Shown: positions 16,979 through 24,124 of the stretch, one piece after another
How positions within the stretch are numbered: position 1 is the first letter of the stretch
Layout of the letters: every line of letters begins with the position of its first letter
Source of the DNA: a virus
DNA length: 64,000 nucleotides
Virus record (IMG/VR): IMGVR_UViG_3300035670_000118
Span: 21,959-85,958 of that record
Strand: one strand, 5' to 3'
Made by a program: the position numbers and the translations under genes
The notes under the pieces: model-generated
Database searches by the model: none
The model's input: the letters and a program-made list of their open reading frames with translations, nothing else
What the model was told of the DNA's origin: nothing

Positions 16979-17755
16979 CTATGCTACTGGTTTTTCCGTT
17001 TTACCCCAGGTGTTTTTATAGGGTCCTTTATATCTAAAAGAAGCAGTTTGCTGTGGATTTCTATTAGCAACACTTTGCCATGTGTTTAGATTATAGTTTA
17101 GCTCGATCTGTCCTTTTTTATCTCCTTGGAATCCTCCAGAAGAATTTGATATAATGTTACCTCCCTCTACAACAACACCCACGTGTCCTGCTTTAGACCC
17201 TCTAGATGTTAATATTATATCTCCAGGCTGTGAGTCAGTCTTCCAATTAGTTATTTTCTGCCAAACTCCGCTGGGATTTCTGCTTTCTTTTTCAAAATGG
17301 TTCCACATGTGAGCGGTGCCTAGTGTGATAGCTCCAGAACCAGCTATTGCGTATCCAGTAGCTCTATAAAATATAATGGAAACTGCTGCTGCACAACCTA
17401 AATTACCTCCGAGAGTCCCTGGTATTTTTCTAGTTGAAACATTTAAGTTAGCATAAGCTGAATTTACTATATTTCCTAAAGGCCCTCTTGCTGGCTGCTG
17501 TAATGGAGCATTATCTCCTTTTTCACTAATCCCAACAGTTGATCCATATTCATCTAACTGACTGGTGTTAAGTTTAACAACAGAAGCAAAGGCTGACCCT
17601 GAACCAGAAGGATTTTCAGCAGGAGATATATTTGGTTCCTCCATACCGGTTTCTTCCACTGATATACCCATCAATTTGTTAAATTTTGCAATATCAGCAG
17701 CAAATAACTGTTCATAAAGGTGATTAAATTCTTGTATGTTCTTTATGTGTTTCAT
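16979..17755 (-). CDS. capsid-targeting-tagged CHAP/NlpC-type peptidase-like protein
   Basis: 258 aa from the internal ATG at 17755, chosen because it places the tag MKHIKNIQEFNHLYE at the N terminus; the longer frame overlaps the upstream gene. The QLF...FNKLMG extension follows, as in three other tagged proteins, then a Ser/Pro/Gly linker. The C-terminal domain has a candidate catalytic Cys in LGCAAAVSIIF and His in KAGHVGVVVEGG with SQPGDIILT between, the usual order for CHAP/NlpC amidases. A virion-carried peptidoglycan amidase/endopeptidase is likely. It follows the next tagged gene by one base. Confidence 0.78.
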   Translation of the reverse strand: MKHIKNIQEFNHLYEQLFAADIAKFNKLMGISVEETGMEEPNISPAENPSGSGSAFASVVKLNTSQLDEYGSTVGISEKGDNAPLQQPARGPLGNIVNSAYANLNVSTRKIPGTLGGNLGCAAAVSIIFYRATGYAIAGSGAITLGTAHMWNHFEKESRNPSGVWQKITNWKTDSQPGDIILTSRGSKAGHVGVVVEGGNIISNSSGGFQGDKKGQIELNYNLNTWQSVANRNPQQTASFRYKGPYKNTWGKTEKPVA

Positions 17756-17756
17756 T

Positions 17757-18488
17757 TTATAATTTATTTGATAGATCAGAGACGGCATCTGTGTTTGTTG
17801 CCATATGATTGTTTTGATCATTTGACTTGTAGAAGTTCAGAGTTTTAATTAAACTGTTTTTTGCATCTGCATTTTGAGCTCCGTCTCCGCTATAAAAATA
17901 CCTAACCTTACCTCTATTATTCTCTGCTAAATTTTTATAAAAGGAAGCAACTTTTGAATTACCCATCCAAATATCAACTAGATATATTAAGTCGAACTCT
18001 GAAGCCGAAACACTATTTAATAATTCCATTCCTGGTTTATATCCTCCAGAAAAAAGATATAATATTTTTTTAGAAGGCGATATCGATTTTTCAGACAATT
18101 TATCTTTGACTGCTTTGTATGATCCTTTGCCATCTACTTTGTGATCCTTTGCCACAAAAATATTAGCGGAGCTTCCTATTTTTCCTAAATAGTCATACAT
18201 ATATTCTCCACTCTTTTTGCCTCCTACATCTATACCTCCATAAACCATAATTAGAGGAGCATTTTTCTTAGATGCTTCACTAAATTTACCATAATTACCA
18301 AGTTCTGTTTTGGCAGAAATTGATGAGGATGCTCCAGAAGAATCTGTCCCTCCTGAAGATGAATCTTTATTATCACTTGAGTCTTTAGATGGTGAATCTA
18401 ATCCGAAGAGCTTAGAAAATTTATTAGCGTCAGAAAAAAGCTGTTCATTTGCTATTTTAAATTCATCTATACTTTTAAGATGCTTCAT
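17757..18488 (-). CDS. capsid-targeting-tagged hypothetical protein
   Basis: 243 aa from ATG 18488 (MKHLKSIDEFKIANE), then QLFSDANKFSKLFGL, a low-complexity Ser/Asp/Gly linker (residues 38-62), and an alpha/beta domain (APLIMVYGGIDVGGKKSGEY; KKILYLFSGGYKPGMELL; DLIYLVDIWMG; YFYSGDGAQN). The alternation of strands and helices hints at a Rossmann or flavodoxin-like fold, but no catalytic signature is clear. An in-frame extension to 18566 adds a hydrophobic segment; I reject it because the tag would no longer be N-terminal. Confidence 0.72.
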   Translation of the reverse strand: MKHLKSIDEFKIANEQLFSDANKFSKLFGLDSPSKDSSDNKDSSSGGTDSSGASSSISAKTELGNYGKFSEASKKNAPLIMVYGGIDVGGKKSGEYMYDYLGKIGSSANIFVAKDHKVDGKGSYKAVKDKLSEKSISPSKKILYLFSGGYKPGMELLNSVSASEFDLIYLVDIWMGNSKVASFYKNLAENNRGKVRYFYSGDGAQNADAKNSLIKTLNFYKSNDQNNHMATNTDAVSDLSNKL

Positions 18489-18584
18489 TTTTTCTTTTTT
18501 TATGTTGATATAGCCTGCTAATAAAATAACTATAGAGAATATCAATAGGCCGTATATCTCTTTCATCTAATATATATTCAAACT

Positions 18585-19565
18585 CTATTTATTTAATATC
18601 CATGAAAAAATCAGGGGAGCAACTATTGTGGCATCCGATTCTACAATAAATTTAGGGGTGTCTGCGTCCAATTTGCCCCAAGTAATCTTTTCATTTGGTA
18701 CTGCTCCTGAATAAGAACCATAAGATGTTGTTGAATCCGAAATTTGACAGAAATAAGACCAAAATGGTACATCCTCCCATTCAAGATCTTGGTACATCAT
18801 AGGTACAACACAGATAGGAAAATCCCCGGCAATTCCCCCACCTATCTGGAAGAATCCTATTCCTGGCTCTTGACAATTTTCCCTGTACCAATGGCTTAAA
18901 GAAACCATATACTCTATCCCGTTTTTTACAGTGTCGTGCTTCAAGTCACCTTTTATTACATACGAAGCAAAGATGTTTCCTAAGGTGGAATCTTCCCACC
19001 CTGGAACAACCATAGGTAAATTCACCTCTGCTGCTGCAACCATCCATGAATCCTTAGGATCAATTTCATAGTACTGCTCTAACACTCCGCTATTTATTAA
19101 TTCGTACATGTATTTGTGTGGAAAGTGTCTTTCTCCTCTGCTTTCTGCTTTTTTCCATATATCATATATGTGATTCTGTAGTCTTCTGAATGCTTCTTCC
19201 TCCGGAATGCAAGTATCTGTAACTCTATTAAGTCCATTGTCTAATAAATCACGCTCCTCTTTTGGGGTAAGATCTCTGTAATTAGGTATTCTCTTGTAAT
19301 GTGAATGTGCTACAAGATTCATGAGATCTTCTTCTAGGTTGGCACCAGTACAAGAAATAATATCAACTTTACCAGCTCTAATCATTTCAGCAAGAGAAAT
19401 ACCAAGTTCTGCTGTGCTCATTGCACCAGCAAGAGAGACCAGCATTTTTCCTCCACCGTCGATGTGTGTTTCATATCCTATAGCAGCATCTTTTAGAGCT
19501 GCTGCATTAAAGTGTTTATAGTTTCTTTCTATAAACATACTGATAGGTCCTTTTTTCTTTACCAT
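18585..19565 (-). CDS. deoxyhypusine synthase family protein
   Basis: 326 aa, full length. Signatures are GGGKMLVSLAGAMSTAELG, IISCTGANLEEDLMNLVAH (NAD site), VPGWEDSTLGN, IGFFQIGGGIAGDFPICVV, ISDSTTSYGSYSGAVPNEK and the active-site Lys298 in TWGKL, equivalent to human Lys329 in SWGK. The enzyme family moves the aminobutyl group of spermidine to an acceptor: a protein Lys in eukaryotes, an amine such as putrescine in bacterial homospermidine synthases. Bacteria lack eIF5A, so a polyamine product is more likely. It closely resembles Flavobacteria-type proteins, so host capture is likely. An AdoMet decarboxylase gene lies 2 kb away. Confidence 0.93.
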   Translation of the reverse strand: MVKKKGPISMFIERNYKHFNAAALKDAAIGYETHIDGGGKMLVSLAGAMSTAELGISLAEMIRAGKVDIISCTGANLEEDLMNLVAHSHYKRIPNYRDLTPKEERDLLDNGLNRVTDTCIPEEEAFRRLQNHIYDIWKKAESRGERHFPHKYMYELINSGVLEQYYEIDPKDSWMVAAAEVNLPMVVPGWEDSTLGNIFASYVIKGDLKHDTVKNGIEYMVSLSHWYRENCQEPGIGFFQIGGGIAGDFPICVVPMMYQDLEWEDVPFWSYFCQISDSTTSYGSYSGAVPNEKITWGKLDADTPKFIVESDATIVAPLIFSWILNK

Positions 19566-19621
19566 TCTATTTTTATTTAATTATAGTTAATAATTGGTTT
19601 TTATTTCTTGATATATAATCT

Positions 19622-19978
19622 ATGATAAAAAAATACAAGGATTTCTTGTCAATAAATGAACATCACCCCGGTGCTATTCCTGTCCAAGATATGATACGAG
19701 AAGGTATAAAAAAATTGATGGATGGAGGATTTACTATACCAGTTATTATGGAGGCTTTATCTTTCTATTTAGATTTTTATAAAATAAATAAAGCAACAGC
19801 TTATAGTGACAGAGACATTATGGATTTTAAAGAAAAAAAAGGTATTTCTATAGGAACGGACTTAAACTCCGCCATAAATTCACTAAGACAAAAATTTATA
19901 TTAGCTGAGGAAGATTGGTACGACGAGGATCTAATAATGAAGGAGATAGAGAATATTATAAAAGAATACTCATTTTAA
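19622..19978 (+). CDS. capsid-targeting-tagged small protein, tandem copy 1
   Basis: 118 aa. MIKKYKDFLSINE is close to the T4 internal-protein propeptide MKTYQEFIAE and ends in an INE cleavage-type site. HHPGAIPVQDMIREGIKKLM follows. It shares layout with the next gene: KY-x-x-FL, HPG shortly after the tag, a central DFYKINKATA or ILNYYNGQEN segment, and an acidic D-[EP]-W-[IY] region near the end. They look like a diverged tandem duplication. Function unknown; internal head protein likely. Confidence 0.72.
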   Translation: MIKKYKDFLSINEHHPGAIPVQDMIREGIKKLMDGGFTIPVIMEALSFYLDFYKINKATAYSDRDIMDFKEKKGISIGTDLNSAINSLRQKFILAEEDWYDEDLIMKEIENIIKEYSF

Positions 19979-19979
19979 A

Positions 19980-20294
19980 ATGCTAACTAAATACAAAGAA
20001 TTTTTAAAATTATACGAATTCCATCCAGGATCAGAAGATCCTTACACAGCTATTTCTAAAAAAATAAATAAAGCTATAGAACTTGGCGCGGATCTTTATG
20101 TTTTAAAATCCACAATCAAAGATATACTAAACTACTATAATGGTCAAGAAAACACTCCTAAATTTAATCGTAGAAGCGAGGAGTATAAATACATCTCAAT
20201 AATAAGTGATGCTATAGAAAATTCTAAAGATGATGGATACCCCGAAGACTGGATTGTTGGGGATTTGCAAAAAATATACAACCAGATGAAATAA
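19980..20294 (+). CDS. capsid-targeting-tagged small protein, tandem copy 2
   Basis: 104 aa. MLTKYKEFLKLYEFHPGSED mirrors the preceding gene, with an LYE cleavage-type site. Starts one base after the upstream stop. The C-terminal half (DDGYPEDWIVGDLQKIYNQM) aligns with EEDWYDEDLIMKEIENI of copy 1. Function unknown. Confidence 0.72.
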   Translation: MLTKYKEFLKLYEFHPGSEDPYTAISKKINKAIELGADLYVLKSTIKDILNYYNGQENTPKFNRRSEEYKYISIISDAIENSKDDGYPEDWIVGDLQKIYNQMK

Positions 20295-20321
20295 AACCAG
20301 AATCATCTGGTATAAAATATT

Positions 20322-20537
20322 ATGAGAGCATACGAAAAAAAAGTTGAAGAGCTAGGCAAAGAAATAGCAGAGGAAATCATCAACAAGGAAAAAGATCCCA
20401 GATGGGAGATAATTCTCGATCAAAACAAAGTAGCAAGATCCCTTTCTAACATATACGATAAAGGATTAAGAACAACTTCTGAGGATTTAGATAAGTCAGT
20501 CAGAAAAAATCTTTTCCGTATGAGGAATTCAAGTTAA
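20322..20537 (+). CDS. small hypothetical protein
   Basis: 71 aa, charged and helical (AYEKKVEELGKEIAEEIINK; KGLRTTSEDLDKSVRKNLF). It follows the two tagged genes by 27 bases and probably shares their transcript, but has no tag. No family recognised. Confidence 0.6.
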   Translation: MRAYEKKVEELGKEIAEEIINKEKDPRWEIILDQNKVARSLSNIYDKGLRTTSEDLDKSVRKNLFRMRNSS

Positions 20538-20554
20538 GGATCTGTTATCTATTT

Positions 20555-20863
20555 CTAGATGTCTCTAACAAGTCTAACGTAATACAGGTTAGTTTTATCT
20601 ATGATGTGTGGAGAATATCCCACGCTAAGATCATAATACCAAGCTTTATTAAGATACGATGAGTATGACCAATATCGTGATGGCTTAAATCCACCAATAC
20701 CAAGTTTATATAGCTGGAAGATCTCTAAAAATTCACTTTCATAAGGAAGTCTCCATCCATTTCCCCCTAATAACTCTAATTGAGCAGGAACACTGGTCCA
20801 TGACATCTTACCAGGAAGATCCTGTCCCATTATTTCTAAATTTCCTTTAATTATATTGGCCAT
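20555..20863 (-). CDS. DUF1566/C-type-lectin-like small protein
   Basis: 102 aa. NGWRLPYESEFLEIFQ, RYWSYSSYLNKAWYYDLS and a final YYVRLVRDI match the DUF1566/fibrobacter-type lectin-like domain (GWRLPT..EL ... YWSSS ... VR.VR). Such folds bind ligands or surfaces and are used in variable phage and bacterial adhesion proteins. There is no signal peptide. Convergent with the plus-strand 71-aa gene. Confidence 0.7.
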   Translation of the reverse strand: MANIIKGNLEIMGQDLPGKMSWTSVPAQLELLGGNGWRLPYESEFLEIFQLYKLGIGGFKPSRYWSYSSYLNKAWYYDLSVGYSPHIIDKTNLYYVRLVRDI

Positions 20864-20903
20864 ATGAGTATATATTAAGAATCAGCAAATAACAACTAAA
20901 AAT

Positions 20904-21362
20904 ATGTTTAAATATATTGCAGAGATCTTAGCCCAGTTTTCAACCCCGCAAAAGGTGATAGCTCTTTCACTTATTTTATTCTCCATAGTGGTAATCACGA
21001 TAGGTCCTTCTATAATAGAAAGTAAAGATGAACTAAAGGAGGAAGTAGAGGCAAAAACAAATAAAATAAAGTCATTAGAGACTGAATTAAACGAAAAAGA
21101 TACTAAGATAAGGGAAGAACAAAAAAGTTGTACCAACGAAATATTAGAAAGGGAAAAAGAATTTGTGACAATGCTCGACTATCTAAAGGACAAAGCTAAA
21201 AAAGAGGATAACAAGATATTAAGTCAAATGAATATGGAAACATTGAAAAAAGTTGACTCCTCCTCCACTTCGGTAAGAAACACATCAACAGTGATAGTTA
21301 AGAATGATATGAAAAATATCATAAGCGAGATTGAAGAGATGAAAAGAAAATTTAAAAAATAA
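20904..21362 (+). CDS. N-terminally anchored coiled-coil protein
   Basis: 152 aa. One membrane helix (VIALSLILFSIVVITIGPSI, about residues 18-37), then a long coiled coil (ESKDELKEEVEAKTNKIKSL; LNEKDTKIREEQ). The C-terminal half is also charged and helical. The topology (short N-in anchor, long periplasmic coil) fits an inner-membrane spanin or a scaffold, but no lysis genes are adjacent. It ends exactly against the AdoMet decarboxylase gene. Confidence 0.7.
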   Translation: MFKYIAEILAQFSTPQKVIALSLILFSIVVITIGPSIIESKDELKEEVEAKTNKIKSLETELNEKDTKIREEQKSCTNEILEREKEFVTMLDYLKDKAKKEDNKILSQMNMETLKKVDSSSTSVRNTSTVIVKNDMKNIISEIEEMKRKFKK

Positions 21363-21737
21363 CTATCTAGGAAAATCTTTTCCCCTTTTAACTATATTAA
21401 TTTCTGAGTCAGTAGGTTTAAAAGTATCCAATGTTATTTGTATAGCTCTTTCTACATCCATATCTTTACAAGAGAAAATATCAATAAAGCAATATCCTTT
21501 CTCTTCAAATGAATGTACAGATATATGGCTCTCGGCTATTATAACTATTCCAGTTATACCTTTATCCTCTGGAACCAATCCAGAATAAGGAAACACATAA
21601 GGCTGTGTTATTGGTGTCATACTTATTAATTCCGGAAGATTCTTAAGATAATTAAAATGTAACTCGTAGTTAGATAATGTTTCTTTAGGACATCCTTTTA
21701 GATCAATAGTTATGTGAGGGCCAAATTCTTCCATCAA
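21363..21737 (-). CDS. speD: S-adenosylmethionine decarboxylase proenzyme
   Basis: 124 aa, the size of bacterial class 1B AdoMetDC. The motif IIAESHISVHSFEEKGY holds the self-cleavage Glu69-Ser70 (Ser becomes pyruvoyl), His75 and, in FIDIFSCKDM, Cys90; spacing Ser+5 His and Ser+20 Cys matches the Thermotoga enzyme (63/68/83). Product: decarboxylated AdoMet, the aminopropyl donor for spermidine. With the DHS-like gene it forms a phage polyamine module. SpeD is known as an auxiliary gene in cyanophages. TATATATCC lies 20 bases upstream. Confidence 0.93.
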   Translation of the reverse strand: MMEEFGPHITIDLKGCPKETLSNYELHFNYLKNLPELISMTPITQPYVFPYSGLVPEDKGITGIVIIAESHISVHSFEEKGYCFIDIFSCKDMDVERAIQITLDTFKPTDSEINIVKRGKDFPR

Positions 21738-21756
21738 TTAGTAATTATTTACTGGT

Positions 21757-21765
21757 TATATATCC
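21757..21765 (-). promoter_or_regulatory. late-type element GGATATATA before speD
   Basis: GGATATATA on the minus strand 20 bases upstream of the AdoMet decarboxylase start. Confidence 0.45.
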
Positions 21766-21784
21766 CCCCGCCTTAAAAAAACCC

Positions 21785-21816
21785 GCAAAAAAAGCCGGCT
21801 TAATGTGAAGCCGGCT
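21785..21816 (-). terminator. intrinsic terminator of gene 21841-22314
   Basis: The hairpin AGCCGGCT ... AGCCGGCT (perfect 8-bp stem, 8-base loop) is followed on the minus strand by seven Ts, and lies just after the stop at 21841. Confidence 0.8.
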
Positions 21817-21840
21817 AATATTTTATTAACAAGAAAATAC

Positions 21841-22314
21841 TTATAACTTAGAATTTATAAGTGAATCGAAATTTCCCCATATATGGAAAAACTTATTCAA
21901 AACATCCCCTGGATTAATTTGTATCTTTTTTCCGTCATCTAATAAAAGAGTTATTTCATGTTTTCTTCTTCTGTTACCTTTCCATCTAACATCCTTATAA
22001 GCCTTTACTATTTTAACAATAGGATCTCTTCCGTTTTTCCAATCGCTGATGCTCATTTTTCTAGGTGGATAAAACATCATTTCAAAAAACCTTTTGATTA
22101 ATAGAAGATCTCTTTCTTCTGTAACTTCCTCATTAACTTCTAATTTTAATAGCAGTTCCTCATAGGCATTTCTAATTCGATAAGTAGTAAGGAACATGTC
22201 CCTATTTTCGTCACTGTCCTTGAAAAGAACATGATTAGGACCAATCCATGCTTTTACTGACTTGTCATTCTTTAAAGCCAAAAGTGCTTCAATTTTTGCT
22301 TCTCTTTTTTCCAT
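21841..22314 (-). CDS. hypothetical protein
   Basis: 157 aa, soluble, basic middle (VRWKGNRRRKHEITLLLDDG). Ends in a beta segment and GDVLNKFFHIWGNFDSLINS. FYPPRKMSISDWKNGRDPIV resembles no family I know. A monocistronic unit: T-rich leader (no clear late element) and a strong terminator right after the stop. Confidence 0.65.
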   Translation of the reverse strand: MEKREAKIEALLALKNDKSVKAWIGPNHVLFKDSDENRDMFLTTYRIRNAYEELLLKLEVNEEVTEERDLLLIKRFFEMMFYPPRKMSISDWKNGRDPIVKIVKAYKDVRWKGNRRRKHEITLLLDDGKKIQINPGDVLNKFFHIWGNFDSLINSKL

Positions 22315-22416
22315 AATTAAAAATTTAAATTGTTTTTATTTTATACTTATATTATATGCAGGGGTTTTAAAAAAGTTTATATTTTTTTGAAAAAATAGGA
22401 AAAAAAATTCATAAAA

Positions 22417-22436
22417 AAAACCCGTTACCGGGTTTT
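22417..22436 (-). terminator. intrinsic terminator of gene 22465-22857
   Basis: AAAACCCG-TTAC-CGGGTTTT, an 8-bp perfect stem, followed on the minus strand by TTTT and more T-rich sequence, about 30 bases after the stop. Confidence 0.8.
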
Positions 22437-22464
22437 AATATTTTTTAATATGTATAACTTATAA

Positions 22465-22857
22465 TTACTTGTCGAATAATCCGAATCTGTTCATCATTGA
22501 AGCTCCCTTCCCAAATGAATCAAGAGATGCTGCACTTATTCCTTTCACATCATTAATCTTGTTAAACTCGCTATCAAACATTGCCGATTCTAATAACAAA
22601 GGATTTGTTGAAGTGGTTACATATCTAGTAAATCCCCCAGCAGGATTTTTTTTATGCGCAATATACAAACCTACTTTACCTATCTCCGGATTAGCGTTGC
22701 AATACTCTATAAGTTTCTGTGGAGTTATTTCTGTAGGGACTGAAGAATTAATTGGATTATTAACTTCCGTATCAAAGGGAATCCAATCAAATAATAATCC
22801 AGATGAGTCTACTGTTTTATCCTGGTCGAAATTTTCAAATAATCGTATATGTCTCAT
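22465..22857 (-). CDS. capsid-targeting-tagged protein with C-terminal RFG motif
   Basis: 130 aa. MRHIRLFENFDQ tag, a middle domain (LIEYCNANPEIGKVGLYIAH; KNPAGGFTRYVTTSTNPLLL) and a C terminus GKGASMMNRFGLFDK. The G-x-[ML]-[LM]-x-R-F-G motif recurs at or near the ends of several other phage proteins here (23158, 33479, 48660, 59243). Function unknown. GGATATATA lies about 20 bases upstream and a terminator follows. Confidence 0.75.
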   Translation of the reverse strand: MRHIRLFENFDQDKTVDSSGLLFDWIPFDTEVNNPINSSVPTEITPQKLIEYCNANPEIGKVGLYIAHKKNPAGGFTRYVTTSTNPLLLESAMFDSEFNKINDVKGISAASLDSFGKGASMMNRFGLFDK

Positions 22858-22865
22858 AAAGGTTT

Positions 22866-23123
22866 TTAATTACCTTCTATATATCCTTTTTTCTTTTTTT
22901 TCTCGATAGTTGGTAATGATTCAACAAGAATAATTACTGGTTTTTTCTCAGGTAGATTTTGTTCTAGCTCCCAAGAATAAGCAATTAGCCTTCCCGACGG
23001 GTCATTTAGAAGCCAGAGAGTATCCCTATTAGGGGAAACAACAGATAATTTGTTGAATTTATAATCTTGCGAAAAAGATAATAAAGAAACAAATAAAGAT
23101 AGAGCTAAAAATATATTTTTCAT
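22866..23123 (-). CDS. small secreted protein
   Basis: 85 aa. Signal peptide KNIFLALSLFVSLLSFSQ, then a short beta-rich mature part (DTLWLLNDPSGRLIAYSWEL) and a lysine cluster near the C terminus (EKKKKKGYIEGN). Periplasmic or outer location is expected. No family recognised. Its stop lies eight bases upstream of the next gene's start, inside the GGATATATA leader. Confidence 0.68.
   Translation of the reverse strand: MKNIFLALSLFVSLLSFSQDYKFNKLSVVSPNRDTLWLLNDPSGRLIAYSWELEQNLPEKKPVIILVESLPTIEKKKKKGYIEGN
22878..22886 (-). promoter_or_regulatory. late-type element GGATATATA
   Basis: GGATATATA on the minus strand about 20 bases before the tagged gene start at 22857; it lies inside the end of the 85-aa secreted-protein gene. 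Confidence 0.45.
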
Positions 23124-23157
23124 TTTAAGGATTTAACTATCCTTATACTAATAAATT

Positions 23158-23841
23158 CTAGTTTGTTCCCAAAATTCCAAATCTGTTCAGCAAATTACCA
23201 CCTTTTACTGAATCCGGATGATTCTTTCTAATTTCTTGACACTTGTCCATTAATCTTTGTGGAATAAAAGGCTTATGAGTATCCGTATTATCATCAGCTT
23301 CTATTCTTTGAGCTGCGGCATACTCTATTATGTTAGTTAGATCTTTTTTTGTTAGAATGTCAGATTTAAAAATATAAGAGTTATCAGAAAAATTTATTTC
23401 CGTCTCCTCTTTGGAATCTAAATAGTAAGCAGAATCAAATTCTATTGAATCAAGGATAGGTTCACCCCCTTCGTCTGGCTCCATATATCCACCTCTTCTA
23501 ATTTGGGTGAAATGTCCTTTGCCTGTAACATCAATAGAAAATATACAATTTTCTTTGTTCTTTGATGGTATTTCATAATAGAGTTCAAAATTAGAAATTC
23601 CATCTTCATCGTCATAAGAATCCGGTTCTAATTCATAACTTTTATAATCGGTTTTTATAGGAAAAAGCAGATCTTCTGTACTTCTGTTATAGGGAAGATT
23701 TTTGTTGTATTCTACAATTGAAACATAAAGAGCTAAAAAACATATTTCTTCTGGATGAAGTTCTTCTATCCACAGCGCCGCTTCAGGCCATAAGTACTTC
23801 CCTTCATTGTCAAAATTTTCAAAAAGTTTTATCCTCTTCAT
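23158..23841 (-). CDS. capsid-targeting-tagged acidic protein with C-terminal RFG motif
   Basis: 227 aa from ATG 23841 (MKRIKLFENFDNEGKYLWPE); the longer frame to 23910 is rejected since the tag would be internal and GGATATATA lies directly upstream of 23841. Acidic body (ELEPDSYDDEDGISNFELYY; KEETEINFSDNSYIF). C terminus SVKGGNLLNRFGILGTN carries the recurrent R-F-G motif. No family recognised. Confidence 0.75.
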   Translation of the reverse strand: MKRIKLFENFDNEGKYLWPEAALWIEELHPEEICFLALYVSIVEYNKNLPYNRSTEDLLFPIKTDYKSYELEPDSYDDEDGISNFELYYEIPSKNKENCIFSIDVTGKGHFTQIRRGGYMEPDEGGEPILDSIEFDSAYYLDSKEETEINFSDNSYIFKSDILTKKDLTNIIEYAAAQRIEADDNTDTHKPFIPQRLMDKCQEIRKNHPDSVKGGNLLNRFGILGTN

Positions 23842-23845
23842 AGAT

Positions 23846-24052
23846 TTATATATCCTTTCTTCCCTTCTGGTATTTATTGTAAAAATAGGCATAAATCCAT
23901 ATAAAAACAAGACTTATTGGCCAAAATACATATCCTATTAGGGATAGAATTGGCTTTTCTACCTTTCCAGTAAACATCGATACTACCCAAAAGAAAATTC
24001 CAGATGCTATTATAAGGGTAAATAAGATGACAGAAATTGTATATGCTATCAT
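23846..24052 (-). CDS. small membrane protein
   Basis: 68 aa, two hydrophobic helices (ISVILFTLIIASGIFFWVVS; LIGYVFWPISLVFIWIYAYF) and a basic tail KYQKGRKDI. The gene ends five bases before the tagged gene start and covers its late-type promoter. Function unknown. Confidence 0.62.
   Translation of the reverse strand: MIAYTISVILFTLIIASGIFFWVVSMFTGKVEKPILSLIGYVFWPISLVFIWIYAYFYNKYQKGRKDI
23847..23855 (-). promoter_or_regulatory. late-type element GGATATATA
   Basis: GGATATATA six bases before the start at 23841, overlapping the end of the 68-aa gene. The spacing is shorter than at other sites, so the transcript would have a very short leader. Confidence 0.4.
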
Positions 24053-24124
24053 ATATAATTAAACGGGGTCATTAATAATCTTGTTATCGCTATCTATTAC
24101 AATGCGGATAATAGATAAGCTAGA

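Noticed and set aside
17756-17821. N-terminal extensions of tagged genes (17821, 18566, 23910, 51397, 52019)
   Set aside because: Longer in-frame starts exist but would bury the tag inside the protein and overlap promoters or neighbouring genes; the internal ATGs fit the family pattern.
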